A DNA stretch of 64,000 nt. Origin: Dysgonomonas sp. PF1-14 (GTDB taxonomy: Bacteria; Bacteroidota; Bacteroidia; Bacteroidales; Dysgonomonadaceae). A program made the translations under genes and the position numbers. A model generated the notes under the pieces. The model did not search any database and was not told the DNA's origin. It saw only the letters and a list, made by a program, of their open reading frames with translations. The DNA lies in NCBI RefSeq assembly GCF_029892965.1, contig NZ_JARXWN010000004.1, forward strand, positions 1-64,000. The letters are read 5' to 3'. This document shows, piece after piece, positions 52,792-61,410 of the stretch (positions within the stretch are counted from its first letter, which is position 1; the number at the start of each line of letters is the position of its first letter).

Positions 52792-54246
52792 CTACTTAAT
52801 TCTTTCCAGTGTTTTTACCAGATAGTCATAAAACTTGGTAACAGTGTCTATTTCTACAAACTCGTCCGGAGAGTGTGCATTCAGGATTGTAGGTCCGAAG
52901 GAAACGATGTCCAATCCCGGAGTACTGCCCAGTATGATACCACACTCGAGCCCTGCGTGTACTACTACCACATGTGCATCTTCCTTGTACATTTCCTTGT
53001 ACAGCTTAGCCATCATATTCAGCGTGTCCGATTGTGCATTAGGCTGCCATCCCGGATAACCGTTTTCAACTGTAACTTTAGCTCCGGCCAGTGCAAATAC
53101 GCTTTCGAGGCTAGATGCTATTTCTTCTTTACGGTCTTCGGATGAACTGCGAGCCAGCATTTTAGCTGAAATCTTACCCGGTTCAGATTTTACCGATGCA
53201 AGGTTTGTAGATGTTTCCACAATGCCTTCAAAGTCGGTAAGCATACTGATAACCCCATTCTGGCATCCCACAACGGCATTTATCAGTCCGTCTTGTATTT
53301 CTTCCGGAATCAGTGTTTTAGGCACATCGGCTTTCGTTGCTTTGAACGAAAGGTTGTGTTCCACTGTCTTGTATTCATCTTTATATCTTTTCTCGTATTT
53401 TTTTACCAGTTTCAAGAAGTCTTTTTCATCCTCTTCGGGCAGAGTAACCAATGCTACAGCTTCGCGAGGGATGGCATTACGCAGCGATCCGCCGTCGATA
53501 GCCGAAAGACGCACTTCGTAGTTGCTTACGGCTTCTTTCAGGAAGTAAGCCATCAGTTTATTAGCATTGGCACGTCCCAGATGTATCTCTGTTCCTGAGT
53601 GTCCGCCACGAAGTCCTTTCAGTGTTATTTTATATGCGATGTCACCTTTTGGCGTTTTTACTTCTTTAAATTCCCAGTCAGCATTCACGTCTACACCACC
53701 GGCGCAACCTACGCAAAGTTCACCTATCTCTTCTGTATCGAGGTTCAGTAGAACGTTGCCGGACAAGAATCCTTTCTTTAAGCCCGAAGCTCCAACCATG
53801 CCGACCTCTTCGTCTACAGTAAACAGGGCTTCTATCTTTCCATGTTTCAGTTTATTGTCTTCCAGTACAGCCATCATAGCAGCGGCACCGATACCATTAT
53901 CTGAACCTAGAGTGGTTGATTTGGCTTTTACCTTATTGCCGTCTATTACTGTTTCTATAGGGTCTTTAGCAAAATCGTGCTTTACATCGGAGTTCTTTTG
54001 TGGAACCATGTCCAGATGCGATTGCAGAATCACAACAGGAGCTTTTTCCATACCTTTTGTAGCAGGCTTGGTAATCAGTATGTTACCGGTTTTGTCTTGT
54101 TTTACATCCAGCTTCAGGGCTTTACCAAAATCCATAACGAATTTGGTTACTTCCTTCATCTGTCCCGTTGGGCGCGGAATCTGGGTTAAATCATAGAAGT
54201 GTTTCCACAACTGTGTCGGTTTTAGTTTAAGTATCTCTTTCGCCAT
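52792..54246 (-). CDS. pepD: Aminoacyl-histidine dipeptidase (M20 family)
   Basis: The protein has 484 aa. Metal-site motifs of the M20C family are visible: VILQSHLDMVPQK near 71-83 with His and Asp, GSDNGIGAAAMMAVLED near 114-130 and FTVDEEVGMVGASG near 138-151 with the catalytic Glu. GGHSGTEIHLGRANANKL near 215 starts the lid domain. A final histidine in VVVHAGLECGIIL is also seen. It hydrolyses Xaa-His dipeptides such as carnosine. The length fits PepD. Confidence 0.94.
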   Translation of the reverse strand: MAKEILKLKPTQLWKHFYDLTQIPRPTGQMKEVTKFVMDFGKALKLDVKQDKTGNILITKPATKGMEKAPVVILQSHLDMVPQKNSDVKHDFAKDPIETVIDGNKVKAKSTTLGSDNGIGAAAMMAVLEDNKLKHGKIEALFTVDEEVGMVGASGLKKGFLSGNVLLNLDTEEIGELCVGCAGGVDVNADWEFKEVKTPKGDIAYKITLKGLRGGHSGTEIHLGRANANKLMAYFLKEAVSNYEVRLSAIDGGSLRNAIPREAVALVTLPEEDEKDFLKLVKKYEKRYKDEYKTVEHNLSFKATKADVPKTLIPEEIQDGLINAVVGCQNGVISMLTDFEGIVETSTNLASVKSEPGKISAKMLARSSSEDRKEEIASSLESVFALAGAKVTVENGYPGWQPNAQSDTLNMMAKLYKEMYKEDAHVVVVHAGLECGIILGSTPGLDIVSFGPTILNAHSPDEFVEIDTVTKFYDYLVKTLERIK

Positions 54247-54278
54247 AATAATTATGATTTATAATTTACGAATGGTAA

Positions 54279-54286
54279 CAAAGATA
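54279..54286 (-). promoter_or_regulatory. -7 promoter box TATCTTTG for pepD
   Basis: A perfect TAnnTTTG on the minus strand, 33 bp before the pepD ATG. Confidence 0.5.
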
Positions 54287-54434
54287 GAAAAATATAGATG
54301 AAAGTATGTGTGTAATGCTATATTTTTAGATTATTTCTGATTGTTTGCTGACAATGTGCTTTTTTTGCTCCTTATTTTACTAAAATATTAATTGTCAGTA
54401 ATTAATAAAAAAAGGTAACAAAGGTAACACTTCT

Positions 54435-54925
54435 GTCAGTCAACAGTGATCAGTCAACAGTGATCAAAAACTTGACAATTATCAATTACAGGAGCGAAGT
54501 GTGTGTAAAGGTCACAACTTTTTCAAATAATTTTTCTTTGCGCCTTCGCGTCTTTGACTCGCCTTCGCGTCGTCGATTTTCAATTGCGTGAGAAATATTT
54601 TAACTAAAACCTTACATTCCTAACAGAAATATCAATCTATATTCGCTTTTTCAAAGATCACTTTTCTATAGATCGGGTGAAAAATTTTATGCTCTTGCAT
54701 TTAGAGCCTGTTTAAATTTTACCAAAACATTTTGTTATCGTTCTTTTTTCGTTCATTTTCAGTCTCTTTTTGTCCGATTTTCCCCTTTCTTCAGCTTGAA
54801 TAGCCCGCTATTCGCGCTTCAGATAAGAAAAAATCATTCCAAAAATAGTTCTGAAAACCTAAACGAATAAAATTTAAACAGGCTCTTATAATTCCTTTTC
54901 ATCTATAGATAAACATTTCTGAAAA
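54435..54925. repeat. Composite intergenic repeat, copy 4, interrupted by a MITE
   Basis: The 682-bp gap between pepD and the next gene is mostly repeat. GTCAGTCAACAGTGATC is tandem at 54435-54465, then CAGGAGCGAAGTGTGTGTA (the reverse complement of the CACACGCT..CTCCTG block). CTTTGCGCCTTCGCG runs and TTTTAACTAAAACCTTACA follow (54598-54616). The closing TATAGATAAA lies at 54903-54912. Between the two ends sits a separate element at 54703-54885. Confidence 0.8.
54703..54885. repeat. MITE-like element with perfect 19-bp terminal inverted repeats
   Basis: The termini AGAGCCTGTTTAAATTTTA (54703-54721) and TAAAATTTAAACAGGCTCT (54867-54885) are exact inverses. The 183-bp body has no ORF and a central dyad GAATAGCCCGCTATTC near 54797. 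I recall similar elements in Bacteroides genomes. It is inserted inside the composite repeat. Confidence 0.85.
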
Positions 54926-54928
54926 TAA

Positions 54929-55726
54929 TTATATATTGGGGTTCTCGTTTATTTTGTCTTCTTTTTGGATGTGTATATGTGCCTTTTTCCGAAAGAAATT
55001 ATAGCCCGTATATTCAAAGTGATATATTCTTGCCGGTACAATATCTGTTTTATAGCCTTCTTTTATGAATATCAGGTCAGGCATAGTCTGCGGGTCTTTT
55101 TTCAATGCAAAGTAGCCCGATGAGTCCGTAATGGTTTCATGATAGTCCTCTATATTCTCCCTTACTGTTACGTTATCCAGAGGATTTCCACTATCATAAT
55201 CATATACATATCCTTCGTAGCAGCTATTGGCTTTATGGTCGCCATATTTGTAGCCTAAGGTGGTTATGAGTAACAAGACTATAATAATGGAACCAAGAAA
55301 TACGGGTTTAGATATAGCGAATGGTTTGGTAATATTTATTCTTATTTTTCGGTGAAAATCGAAGAAGCAATAGATGTGAATAGCGAAGAACGGAATGATT
55401 GCTGCCAGAAACAGATCGGGATGGTATGTGAAATCATCGGATAATTCAGTACAGAGTAGTATTGTGACAATTGCAGGCAGTAGGAAAAAACTCAGAGCCG
55501 ATAACCATAGTGAATCTCTAACAGATGAAAATAGATTGAGATACACCGAAAGTGAAAATACTGCCATAGACAGAATGTACATAACCGGAAACATTTCTGC
55601 AAACATGCTACCAAGATGCTGTTGCGCGACGATGATAAGAGAACACACAATACTGATAACAGTGGTTACAGTCAGTTTTATGCTGAGTTCCTGTCCGTAT
55701 TTTCTTTCTTCCGTTTTGTTTTCCAT
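54929..55726 (-). CDS. Membrane protein with carboxypeptidase-regulatory-like domain
   Basis: The protein has 265 aa from MENKTEERKYGQ; an ATG at 55744 adds six. Four membrane segments fill about 20-175. The last 90 residues form a CarboxypepD_reg-like beta sandwich: YEGYVYDYDSGNPLDNVTVR, then TITDSSGYFALKKDP and FIKEGYKTDIV. In Bacteroidota this domain is more often seen at the N-terminus of TonB-dependent transporters, so a small membrane-anchored version is uncommon. Function is unknown. Confidence 0.75.
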   Translation of the reverse strand: MENKTEERKYGQELSIKLTVTTVISIVCSLIIVAQQHLGSMFAEMFPVMYILSMAVFSLSVYLNLFSSVRDSLWLSALSFFLLPAIVTILLCTELSDDFTYHPDLFLAAIIPFFAIHIYCFFDFHRKIRINITKPFAISKPVFLGSIIIVLLLITTLGYKYGDHKANSCYEGYVYDYDSGNPLDNVTVRENIEDYHETITDSSGYFALKKDPQTMPDLIFIKEGYKTDIVPARIYHFEYTGYNFFRKKAHIHIQKEDKINENPNI

Positions 55727-55770
55727 GATCTTTGGGCTTTTCAATCTGTGTTAATAGGGTCGCTTCTGCT

Positions 55771-55900
55771 TTTTAACTAAAACCTTACAAAGTTTACACA
55801 TTTTGTATTATTTCAAATATCTTTTTCATTGGCATATCGGCACATTGTCGCATTAGTACATTGATATACTATATATAGATAAAGCTACCGGAAGATAATA
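55771..55900. repeat. Composite intergenic repeat, copy 5
   Basis: TTTTAACTAAAACCTTACA (55771-55789) and TATAGATAAAGCTACCGG (from 55874) are about 85 bp apart with a shorter, diverged core. No four-helix-bundle-type words occur here. Confidence 0.7.
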
Positions 55901-55913
55901 CAGGGCAGTATAA

Positions 55914-56927
55914 TTACTTTTTCTTATTCAGAGCCAGCATAGCGAATCCGAACAATCCGAGCAGGATAACCCACAGCGACTGTATCCCAAATACACCTGT
56001 GGCAAAGGCTGTAGCTTCGAGGCCGTTGACACCGTAAAGACTAAGTGCTGCGATGACTGCTACCTGCCAGGGTCCTAACCCTCCGTTAGACGGAACGCCC
56101 ATACTCAGGCTGGTGAGGGCAAAAGCAATCAGTCCTGCTGTGAAGCCTAAATCTTTAGTGAAGTCGAATGCGAAGAATGTAGTGTAGAAATAAAGGAAAT
56201 AGGAAACCCAGATGCCGATAGTATAAAGCGCAAGTTTTCCTTTCGTCTTCATATTCCAGATGGCTTTGGCGTCTTTGATAATTTCTTTGATAAAGCCTTT
56301 TACTTTTCTTACAATAAAGTTTTCCTTGAAAAACTTAAAGATAATATATGTAGTAATAATAGCAGCAGCAATAAGTATATAAAGCAAAGGTGATTTCAGT
56401 ATCCCGATAACAATGTCGAATGTATCCTGATTTTGTTCCAGTTGACTGATGAAAAACTGCATATTGAACAGGAATGCGATCATACAGATGAATATTACGG
56501 TCAGGGAGTCGAAGATACGGTCAAGGATCATTGTGCCGAACAGTTTGGAAAAAGGGATCCGCTCTTCTTTGGCTATGATGCCGCATTTCCATATCTCGCC
56601 TGCACGCGGAAGGGCAAAGTTTACAGCGTAGCCGCCATATATGGCATAGCTGAGATTCGCTATTTTGGGTGTATATCCCAACGGGGTGATGAAAAGCTCC
56701 CAGCGGTAACCTCTCAATGTGTGTCCCAGTAGTCCGAACAGAAGAGAAAAGAGCAGGATACCCCAGTTGGCATCTTTGATAATATGCCATACATCTTTGA
56801 AGTTAATATCCCTGAACAGATATACAATAATGAAAATTCCCAAAGCTAAAGGTAATACCACCTTTATCAGAGTGTTTAGTACAGATTTCTTCTTCGATGC
56901 AGGTACTTCTTCGATCGGATCTTCCAT
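55914..56927 (-). CDS. YbhN/lysylphosphatidylglycerol synthase TM-region family protein
   Basis: The protein has 337 aa and about eight membrane segments. It matches the UPF0104/COG0392 flippase-like family: LLGHTLRGYRWELFI near 66-80, INFALPRAGEIWKCGII near 107 and a G-V-P-S-N-G-G-L-G-P-W-Q motif near 285. The family includes the TM domain of MprF but here no synthase domain is attached. It may move a lipid across the inner membrane; the lipid is unknown. It is divergent from rsmA. Confidence 0.87.
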   Translation of the reverse strand: MEDPIEEVPASKKKSVLNTLIKVVLPLALGIFIIVYLFRDINFKDVWHIIKDANWGILLFSLLFGLLGHTLRGYRWELFITPLGYTPKIANLSYAIYGGYAVNFALPRAGEIWKCGIIAKEERIPFSKLFGTMILDRIFDSLTVIFICMIAFLFNMQFFISQLEQNQDTFDIVIGILKSPLLYILIAAAIITTYIIFKFFKENFIVRKVKGFIKEIIKDAKAIWNMKTKGKLALYTIGIWVSYFLYFYTTFFAFDFTKDLGFTAGLIAFALTSLSMGVPSNGGLGPWQVAVIAALSLYGVNGLEATAFATGVFGIQSLWVILLGLFGFAMLALNKKK

Positions 56928-56966
56928 TCTATTTTGTAAAATTGCAGTTTCTTATTATAATTATAA

Positions 56967-56974
56967 CAAAGGTA
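56967..56974 (-). promoter_or_regulatory. -7 promoter box TACCTTTG for the YbhN-like gene
   Basis: A perfect TAnnTTTG on the minus strand, 40 bp before the ATG and 27 bp from the divergent rsmA box. Confidence 0.6.
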
Positions 56975-57000
56975 AAAGACGTGTTTTAGCAATAAAATAC

Positions 57001-57008
57001 TACCTTTG
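57001..57008 (+). promoter_or_regulatory. -7 promoter box TACCTTTG for rsmA
   Basis: A perfect TAnnTTTG box, 30 bp before the ATG. It predicts a leader of about 23 nt. Confidence 0.6.
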
Positions 57009-57037
57009 CGCCTGCAAATATAATCATAAATATAAGT

Positions 57038-57838
57038 ATGTCAGCAGTAAGACCAAAGAAATTCTTAGGGCAACACTTCCTCAAAGATATGGATATAGCA
57101 CGCCGTATCGCTGATACATTGGACGATTTTTCCGATGTGCCGGTTATTGAGGTAGGTCCCGGCACAGGGGTTCTTACGCAGTTTCTGATCGAAAAAAATA
57201 AGGAGCTGACCGTTGTCGAGCTCGACCGCGAATCTGTACCTTATCTCGATGAGCATTTTCCTGCACTGCGCGGACATATCGTTGAGGCTGACTTCCTTAC
57301 ATTAGATTTGTCGCAAATCTACAAAGACCGTTTCTGTGTAATCGGTAACTATCCTTACAACATATCTTCCCAGATATTTTTTAAAGTACTCGATCATAAA
57401 AATCAGATACCCTGTTGTTCGGGCATGCTCCAGAAAGAAGTTGCCGAACGCATTGCCGCCCGTCCGGGTGGCAAAACACGAGGTATTTTAAGTGTACTGC
57501 TTCAGGCTTGGTACGATGTTGAATACCTGTTCACGGTGAGTGAGAAGGTGTTCGACCCTCCTCCCAAAGTGAAATCGGCAGTGATAAAGCTGGTGAGAAA
57601 TGACCGCCAAACGCTTGGTTGCGACGAACGGTTGTTTAAGACGGTTGTGAAAACCGGATTCAACCAGCGGCGAAAGACCCTGCGCAACTCAATGAAGCCC
57701 CTGCTCGGAAAAGATTGTGAAGCTTATACTAATCCGATCTTTGCCGAACGACCCGAGCGGCTCTCGGTCGCAGATTTTGAAGAGCTGACAAATATTGTCG
57801 CTGCGCATCTGCCCGAGAGGGAAAACGAGAGGAAGTAA
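57038..57838 (+). CDS. rsmA: 16S rRNA dimethyladenosine transferase RsmA (KsgA)
   Basis: The protein has 266 aa. It dimethylates A1518 and A1519 of 16S rRNA. The N-terminal KKFLGQHFLKD is typical. SAM motif EVGPGTGVLTQFL is near 37-49, acidic motif VVELDRESVPYL near 60 and catalytic IGNYPYNISSQIFFKVL near 104 (N-Y-P-Y for the usual N-L-P-Y). The tail PPPKVKSAVIKLV and the FNQRRKTLRNSM motif confirm the family. corA follows 28 bp later. Confidence 0.96.
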   Translation: MSAVRPKKFLGQHFLKDMDIARRIADTLDDFSDVPVIEVGPGTGVLTQFLIEKNKELTVVELDRESVPYLDEHFPALRGHIVEADFLTLDLSQIYKDRFCVIGNYPYNISSQIFFKVLDHKNQIPCCSGMLQKEVAERIAARPGGKTRGILSVLLQAWYDVEYLFTVSEKVFDPPPKVKSAVIKLVRNDRQTLGCDERLFKTVVKTGFNQRRKTLRNSMKPLLGKDCEAYTNPIFAERPERLSVADFEELTNIVAAHLPERENERK

Positions 57839-57866
57839 GAGTACACACACTTAAAAAAGAGAGCTC

Positions 57867-58811
57867 ATGTCAGAAGTAAAACTATTCTATCATAAAGACA
57901 ATGCTATAAGAATGAGCCGTAGCATTGAGTTTTTGAAAACTACGCCTATCAAGAACTTTCTATGGATCGACCTTAACAATGTGGACGAGGAAATAGAAAA
58001 TGAACTTGAAGATTATCTGAAAATATACATTCAGGAAGAAGAAGAAATGGTCGAAATCGAGATGTCGTCCCGCTATATGGAAACAGCCGATTCGCTAGTG
58101 GTCAATTCCAACTTTCTGCTTGGTAACTTTGAGAAAGAGCCCGTCTCTTTCATAATGAAGAACAATATCCTTATCACAGTACGTGGCGAAGACCTGACTT
58201 CGTTTCACGAGACGATAAAGAAAATATCTGCCAATCCGAAAACATATCCTACCGGTTATCATGTGTTTGTAGCCATACTGGAAACACGCGTAGAGATAGA
58301 TGCCGACATGGTAGAGGATATGACACAGGAGATTACAACACTCAGTAACAGTATCAGCATACAGGAGGCAGACGAAGAATTGTTGATGGAAATCAAGAAC
58401 CTTCAGGAAAAGACGATGATGCTTCGTGAAAATATCATAGATAAACAGCGTGTGGTAACAAGTCTGCTGAAAAGTGACCTGATGCCAAAAGAAATGCATA
58501 GCCGTATCACAATACTGATAAAAGACATCAATTCGCTGCTCGAGCATATACGTTTCAGCTTCGATCGTCTCGATTACTTACAGGATACGTTTCTCGGTTT
58601 TGTAAATATCGAGCAGAATAAAATTATCAAAATGTTTACCGTTATCTCGGTAATATTCATGCCGCCAACTCTTATAGCCAGTATCTATGGAATGAACTTT
58701 GGTGAAATGCCTGAATTGAAATGGAAGTATGGTTACATATTCTCCATTGCGTTGATGGTATTTGCAGTCGGGGTAATCCTCTTTTACTTCAAAAAGAAGA
58801 AGTGGTTGTAA
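57867..58811 (+). CDS. corA: CorA family magnesium transporter
   Basis: The protein has 314 aa. A long soluble N-terminal part with acidic helices (YIQEEEEMVEIEMSS near 55) is followed by two C-terminal TM helices. Between them is the diagnostic YGMNF motif (IYGMNFGEMPELKWKYGY, near 276-293). CorA pentamers carry Mg2+ or Co2+ across the inner membrane. It starts 28 bp after rsmA, and the PLD-like gene starts three bases past its stop. Confidence 0.95.
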   Translation: MSEVKLFYHKDNAIRMSRSIEFLKTTPIKNFLWIDLNNVDEEIENELEDYLKIYIQEEEEMVEIEMSSRYMETADSLVVNSNFLLGNFEKEPVSFIMKNNILITVRGEDLTSFHETIKKISANPKTYPTGYHVFVAILETRVEIDADMVEDMTQEITTLSNSISIQEADEELLMEIKNLQEKTMMLRENIIDKQRVVTSLLKSDLMPKEMHSRITILIKDINSLLEHIRFSFDRLDYLQDTFLGFVNIEQNKIIKMFTVISVIFMPPTLIASIYGMNFGEMPELKWKYGYIFSIALMVFAVGVILFYFKKKKWL

Positions 58812-58814
58812 TCG

Positions 58815-59336
58815 ATGGCAGGAGATACGCTATATATTTCCGATTACGATCATTACGAAAAGGTCTTAAATAAGGTTCTGTCTGTAAAGAAGCAGTTGTG
58901 GATAGGAACTGCCGATATCAAAGACCTGTACTTTATGCAGGGAAAACAAAGCGTGCCATTCCTGAAAATACTTTCCGATCTGGTGAAACGTGGGGTCGAA
59001 ATACGGTTGATACACGCTAAAGAACCCGGTCCTAATTTCAGAAAGGATTTTGATAAATATCCGTTGCTGGTTCAGGGCTTAGAGCGGGCTTTATGTCCAC
59101 GAGTACATTTCAAGATGATGATATTCGATTTGCAGACGGTTTATATCGGTTCTGCAAACCTAACAGGCGCAGGCATAGGGATGAAAGGTAAAGATACCCG
59201 CAACTTTGAAGCCGGCATTCTCACGTCAAATCCGGCATTGCTCGAAAGTGCAATATCACAGTTCGATTCGGTATGGATCGGGAGTTTTTGCAGTAAATGT
59301 AAGCGGAAAGATTATTGTGGCGATCGCATTAAATAA
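58815..59336 (+). CDS. Phospholipase D-like domain protein
   Basis: The protein has 173 aa. A single HKD motif is visible, HFKMMIFDLQTVYIGSANLT at about 98-117 (H-x-K, four residues, D, then G-S-A-N). One copy implies a homodimer, as in Nuc-type nucleases and bacterial PLDs. The C-terminus has a small Cys cluster, CSKCKRKDYC, of unknown role. It is coupled to corA by a three-base gap. A nuclease or phosphodiesterase is the likely activity. Confidence 0.8.
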   Translation: MAGDTLYISDYDHYEKVLNKVLSVKKQLWIGTADIKDLYFMQGKQSVPFLKILSDLVKRGVEIRLIHAKEPGPNFRKDFDKYPLLVQGLERALCPRVHFKMMIFDLQTVYIGSANLTGAGIGMKGKDTRNFEAGILTSNPALLESAISQFDSVWIGSFCSKCKRKDYCGDRIK

Positions 59337-59379
59337 ACTAAAAGGACAGATTTTAGTGATCTGTCCTTTTAGTTTATTT
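59331..59379. terminator. Bidirectional terminator covering both stop codons
   Basis: AAATAAACTAAAAGGACAGAT and its exact reverse complement form a 21-bp perfect stem with a 7-nt loop. The PLD-gene stop (59334-59336) and the PPK2-gene stop (59374-59376, minus) both lie inside the stem. Confidence 0.88.
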
Positions 59380-60357
59380 GGTCTTTTTCCCTTTTTTCGC
59401 TGTTTTTTCTTCCTGCTTGTCTTTTATTGTAGTCGCTTTCTTTGCTCTGGGAAGGGGAGTTGCAGGTTTTTTTTCCTCTTGCGGAGCCAATACTTTCTTG
59501 GCATTCTCTATTTCCTGCTTGGCTGCATCCGTAAGGATAGGGTAGTGGAGCTTTAACTCTTCCATCCTGTCGCAGATAATTTGCCCTACGGCATAGCGCA
59601 TAAACCACTTATTATCGGCAGGGATAACATACCAAGGGGCTTCATCAGTCGATGTATTTGTGAGCATATCTGAATAGGCTTTCATATAGTCGTCCCAGAA
59701 TGCACGTTCTTTAAGGTCGGATGCCGAGAATTTCCAGTTCTTCGATTCATCTTCCAATCGTGCGAGGAAGCGTTTTTCCTGTTCATCATGTGATACGTTC
59801 AGGAAGAACTTGAGAATAATCGTTCCGTTTTCGGTCAGATGCCTTTCAAAGTCATTTATCTGTCTGTATCGTTTTTTCCAGAACTTATCATCTACATCTT
59901 CCACCTTGTTTATTTTCGGTAATTTGCCGTTTAGTACAATGGCGGGATGAACTTTTGCGACCAGTACGTCCTCGTAATGTGAACGGTTGAAAATGCCGAT
60001 TCTACCACGTTCCGGCAAGCATTTGTATATCCGCCACAGATAATCGTGATCGAGGTCTTCTGCCGAAGGTACTTTGAATGAATATACCTGACAGCCTTGC
60101 GGATTGACGCCCGACATTACATGCTTTACCGTACCGTCTTTGCCTGCTGCGTCCATTGCCTGAAAGATAACAAGTATGGAATAACGATCGTGAGCATACA
60201 GTTTGTCTTGTAATTTTGCCAGTTTTTCGGTATTCTCTTCCAGTAGTTTTTCAGCTTCATCCTTTTTCAGACCGGCTGTATAATCGGTTCTGAAATCGGA
60301 TACTTTGTGCTTGTCTCCGGGTTTTGCCGTCAATTTTTTAAGAACATCCTTTTTCAT
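59374..60357 (-). CDS. ppk2: Polyphosphate kinase 2 family protein (PPK2)
   Basis: The protein has 327 aa. PPK2 motifs: a Walker A-like FQAMDAAGKDGT near 65-76 and IFNRSHYEDVLVAKVHP near 121-137. The lid and Walker B region ARLEDESKNWKFSASDL follows. This is the polyP:nucleotide phosphotransferase family (TIGR03709-like), which uses polyphosphate to phosphorylate nucleotides. The last 35 residues are Lys-rich and low in complexity (KKATTIKDKQEEKTAKKGKK). With ppk1 and two ppx genes the window holds four polyphosphate enzymes. Confidence 0.92.
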   Translation of the reverse strand: MKKDVLKKLTAKPGDKHKVSDFRTDYTAGLKKDEAEKLLEENTEKLAKLQDKLYAHDRYSILVIFQAMDAAGKDGTVKHVMSGVNPQGCQVYSFKVPSAEDLDHDYLWRIYKCLPERGRIGIFNRSHYEDVLVAKVHPAIVLNGKLPKINKVEDVDDKFWKKRYRQINDFERHLTENGTIILKFFLNVSHDEQEKRFLARLEDESKNWKFSASDLKERAFWDDYMKAYSDMLTNTSTDEAPWYVIPADNKWFMRYAVGQIICDRMEELKLHYPILTDAAKQEIENAKKVLAPQEEKKPATPLPRAKKATTIKDKQEEKTAKKGKKTK

Positions 60358-60394
60358 ATCGTTATTCTTTTTTGATGTTACCGTTTCAGGTCAC

Positions 60395-60865
60395 TTATTT
60401 ATAGCTGTCGAGTATCTGATATATTTCAGCTTTTTTGCTTTCGTCGAGGAAATACCATTTATTGTCGAACTTGGTTCTGCCATTTTCTTTCCAGATCATC
60501 AGCCAACTGTTCTGGTCACTGGTTTTCCCTTTGTAATGCGATATAAGTGTATAGTCGGGAGCAACCATTTTAACCATTATTCCGCTATTGTTCCACAGGG
60601 TATCATTTACCGATAAGGCAAGGGCCTCACCCAGCTTGTTTCTGTCGGCTTCAGAAATAATACGTTGTTCGTTACTGTCGGGGAACAGAAGTGACATTGT
60701 ATCTACTTCTGCTATGTTGAACTGTAATTTCATTGTGTCTACAACAGAAGCTGTTTCTGTCGTTTCTGCTTGTTTTTCTTTGTTTGCAGAAGTGTTACAC
60801 GCTACAAATGTCGTTGCAAGAAGCAGAGTCAGAGTCCCTGCCAGATGTTTGATTGAGATATTCAT
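60395..60865 (-). CDS. Hypothetical lipoprotein
   Basis: The protein has 156 aa. The leader ends TTFVAC with Cys at 23, followed by Asn-Thr-Ser, a good lipoprotein signal. The body has no known motif but reads FPDSNEQRIISEADRNKLGE, then WNNSGIMVKMVAPDYTLI and DQNSWLMIWKENGRTKFDNK, a small mixed alpha/beta domain. It lies 38 bp before ppk2 on the same strand, so it may share its transcript. Function is unknown. Confidence 0.72.
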   Translation of the reverse strand: MNISIKHLAGTLTLLLATTFVACNTSANKEKQAETTETASVVDTMKLQFNIAEVDTMSLLFPDSNEQRIISEADRNKLGEALALSVNDTLWNNSGIMVKMVAPDYTLISHYKGKTSDQNSWLMIWKENGRTKFDNKWYFLDESKKAEIYQILDSYK

Positions 60866-60888
60866 TTTTTATTTTTAATATTGTTCTT

Positions 60889-61410
60889 TTATTCTTCTTC
60901 TTTAAACCAGCCCGAATACATCAGATAGTTTTTTGCAATTTTCTGATTCATTTCTTTTGCCTGATCGGGGTCTACTTTCTTTACAAATTTGGCAGGAACT
61001 CCGGCATATATACTGCCCGGTTCTACCTGTGTGCCGCTCAGTACCACAGAGCCTGCTGCTATAATGGCTCCTTCGCCTATCACTGCATGATCGAGTACAA
61101 TAGCGCCCATACCAATGAGTGCACCGTTTTCTATTTTCGCACCGTGTATAACTACATTGTGTCCTACAGATACATCGTCTCCGATTTCTACTACCGATTT
61201 TTGATATAATGTATGTAATACGCTGCCATCCTGTATATTTACCCTGTCGCCTATGCGTATGGAGTTAACATCGCCACGCAATACAGTGTTGAACCATATA
61301 CTGCAATCTTTACCTATAACAACATCGCCAATAATTGTGGCATTTTCGGCCAGATATGCATTGTCTCCTATTTCGGGTGTAAATCCTCTTACTTCTTTAA
61401 TTAGTGCCAT
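60889..61410 (-). CDS. Gamma carbonic anhydrase family protein
   Basis: The protein has 173 aa and a left-handed beta-helix of hexapeptide repeats through about 20-140. The three likely zinc histidines are H66 (VLHT), H84 and H89 (GHNVVIHG), with the five-residue gap typical of the family. Short forms (YrdA/PaaY-like) lack the acidic loop of archaeal Cam, and many have little carbonic anhydrase activity, so the substrate is uncertain. It overlaps the TlpA-like gene by 14 bp. Confidence 0.9.
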   Translation of the reverse strand: MALIKEVRGFTPEIGDNAYLAENATIIGDVVIGKDCSIWFNTVLRGDVNSIRIGDRVNIQDGSVLHTLYQKSVVEIGDDVSVGHNVVIHGAKIENGALIGMGAIVLDHAVIGEGAIIAAGSVVLSGTQVEPGSIYAGVPAKFVKKVDPDQAKEMNQKIAKNYLMYSGWFKEEE

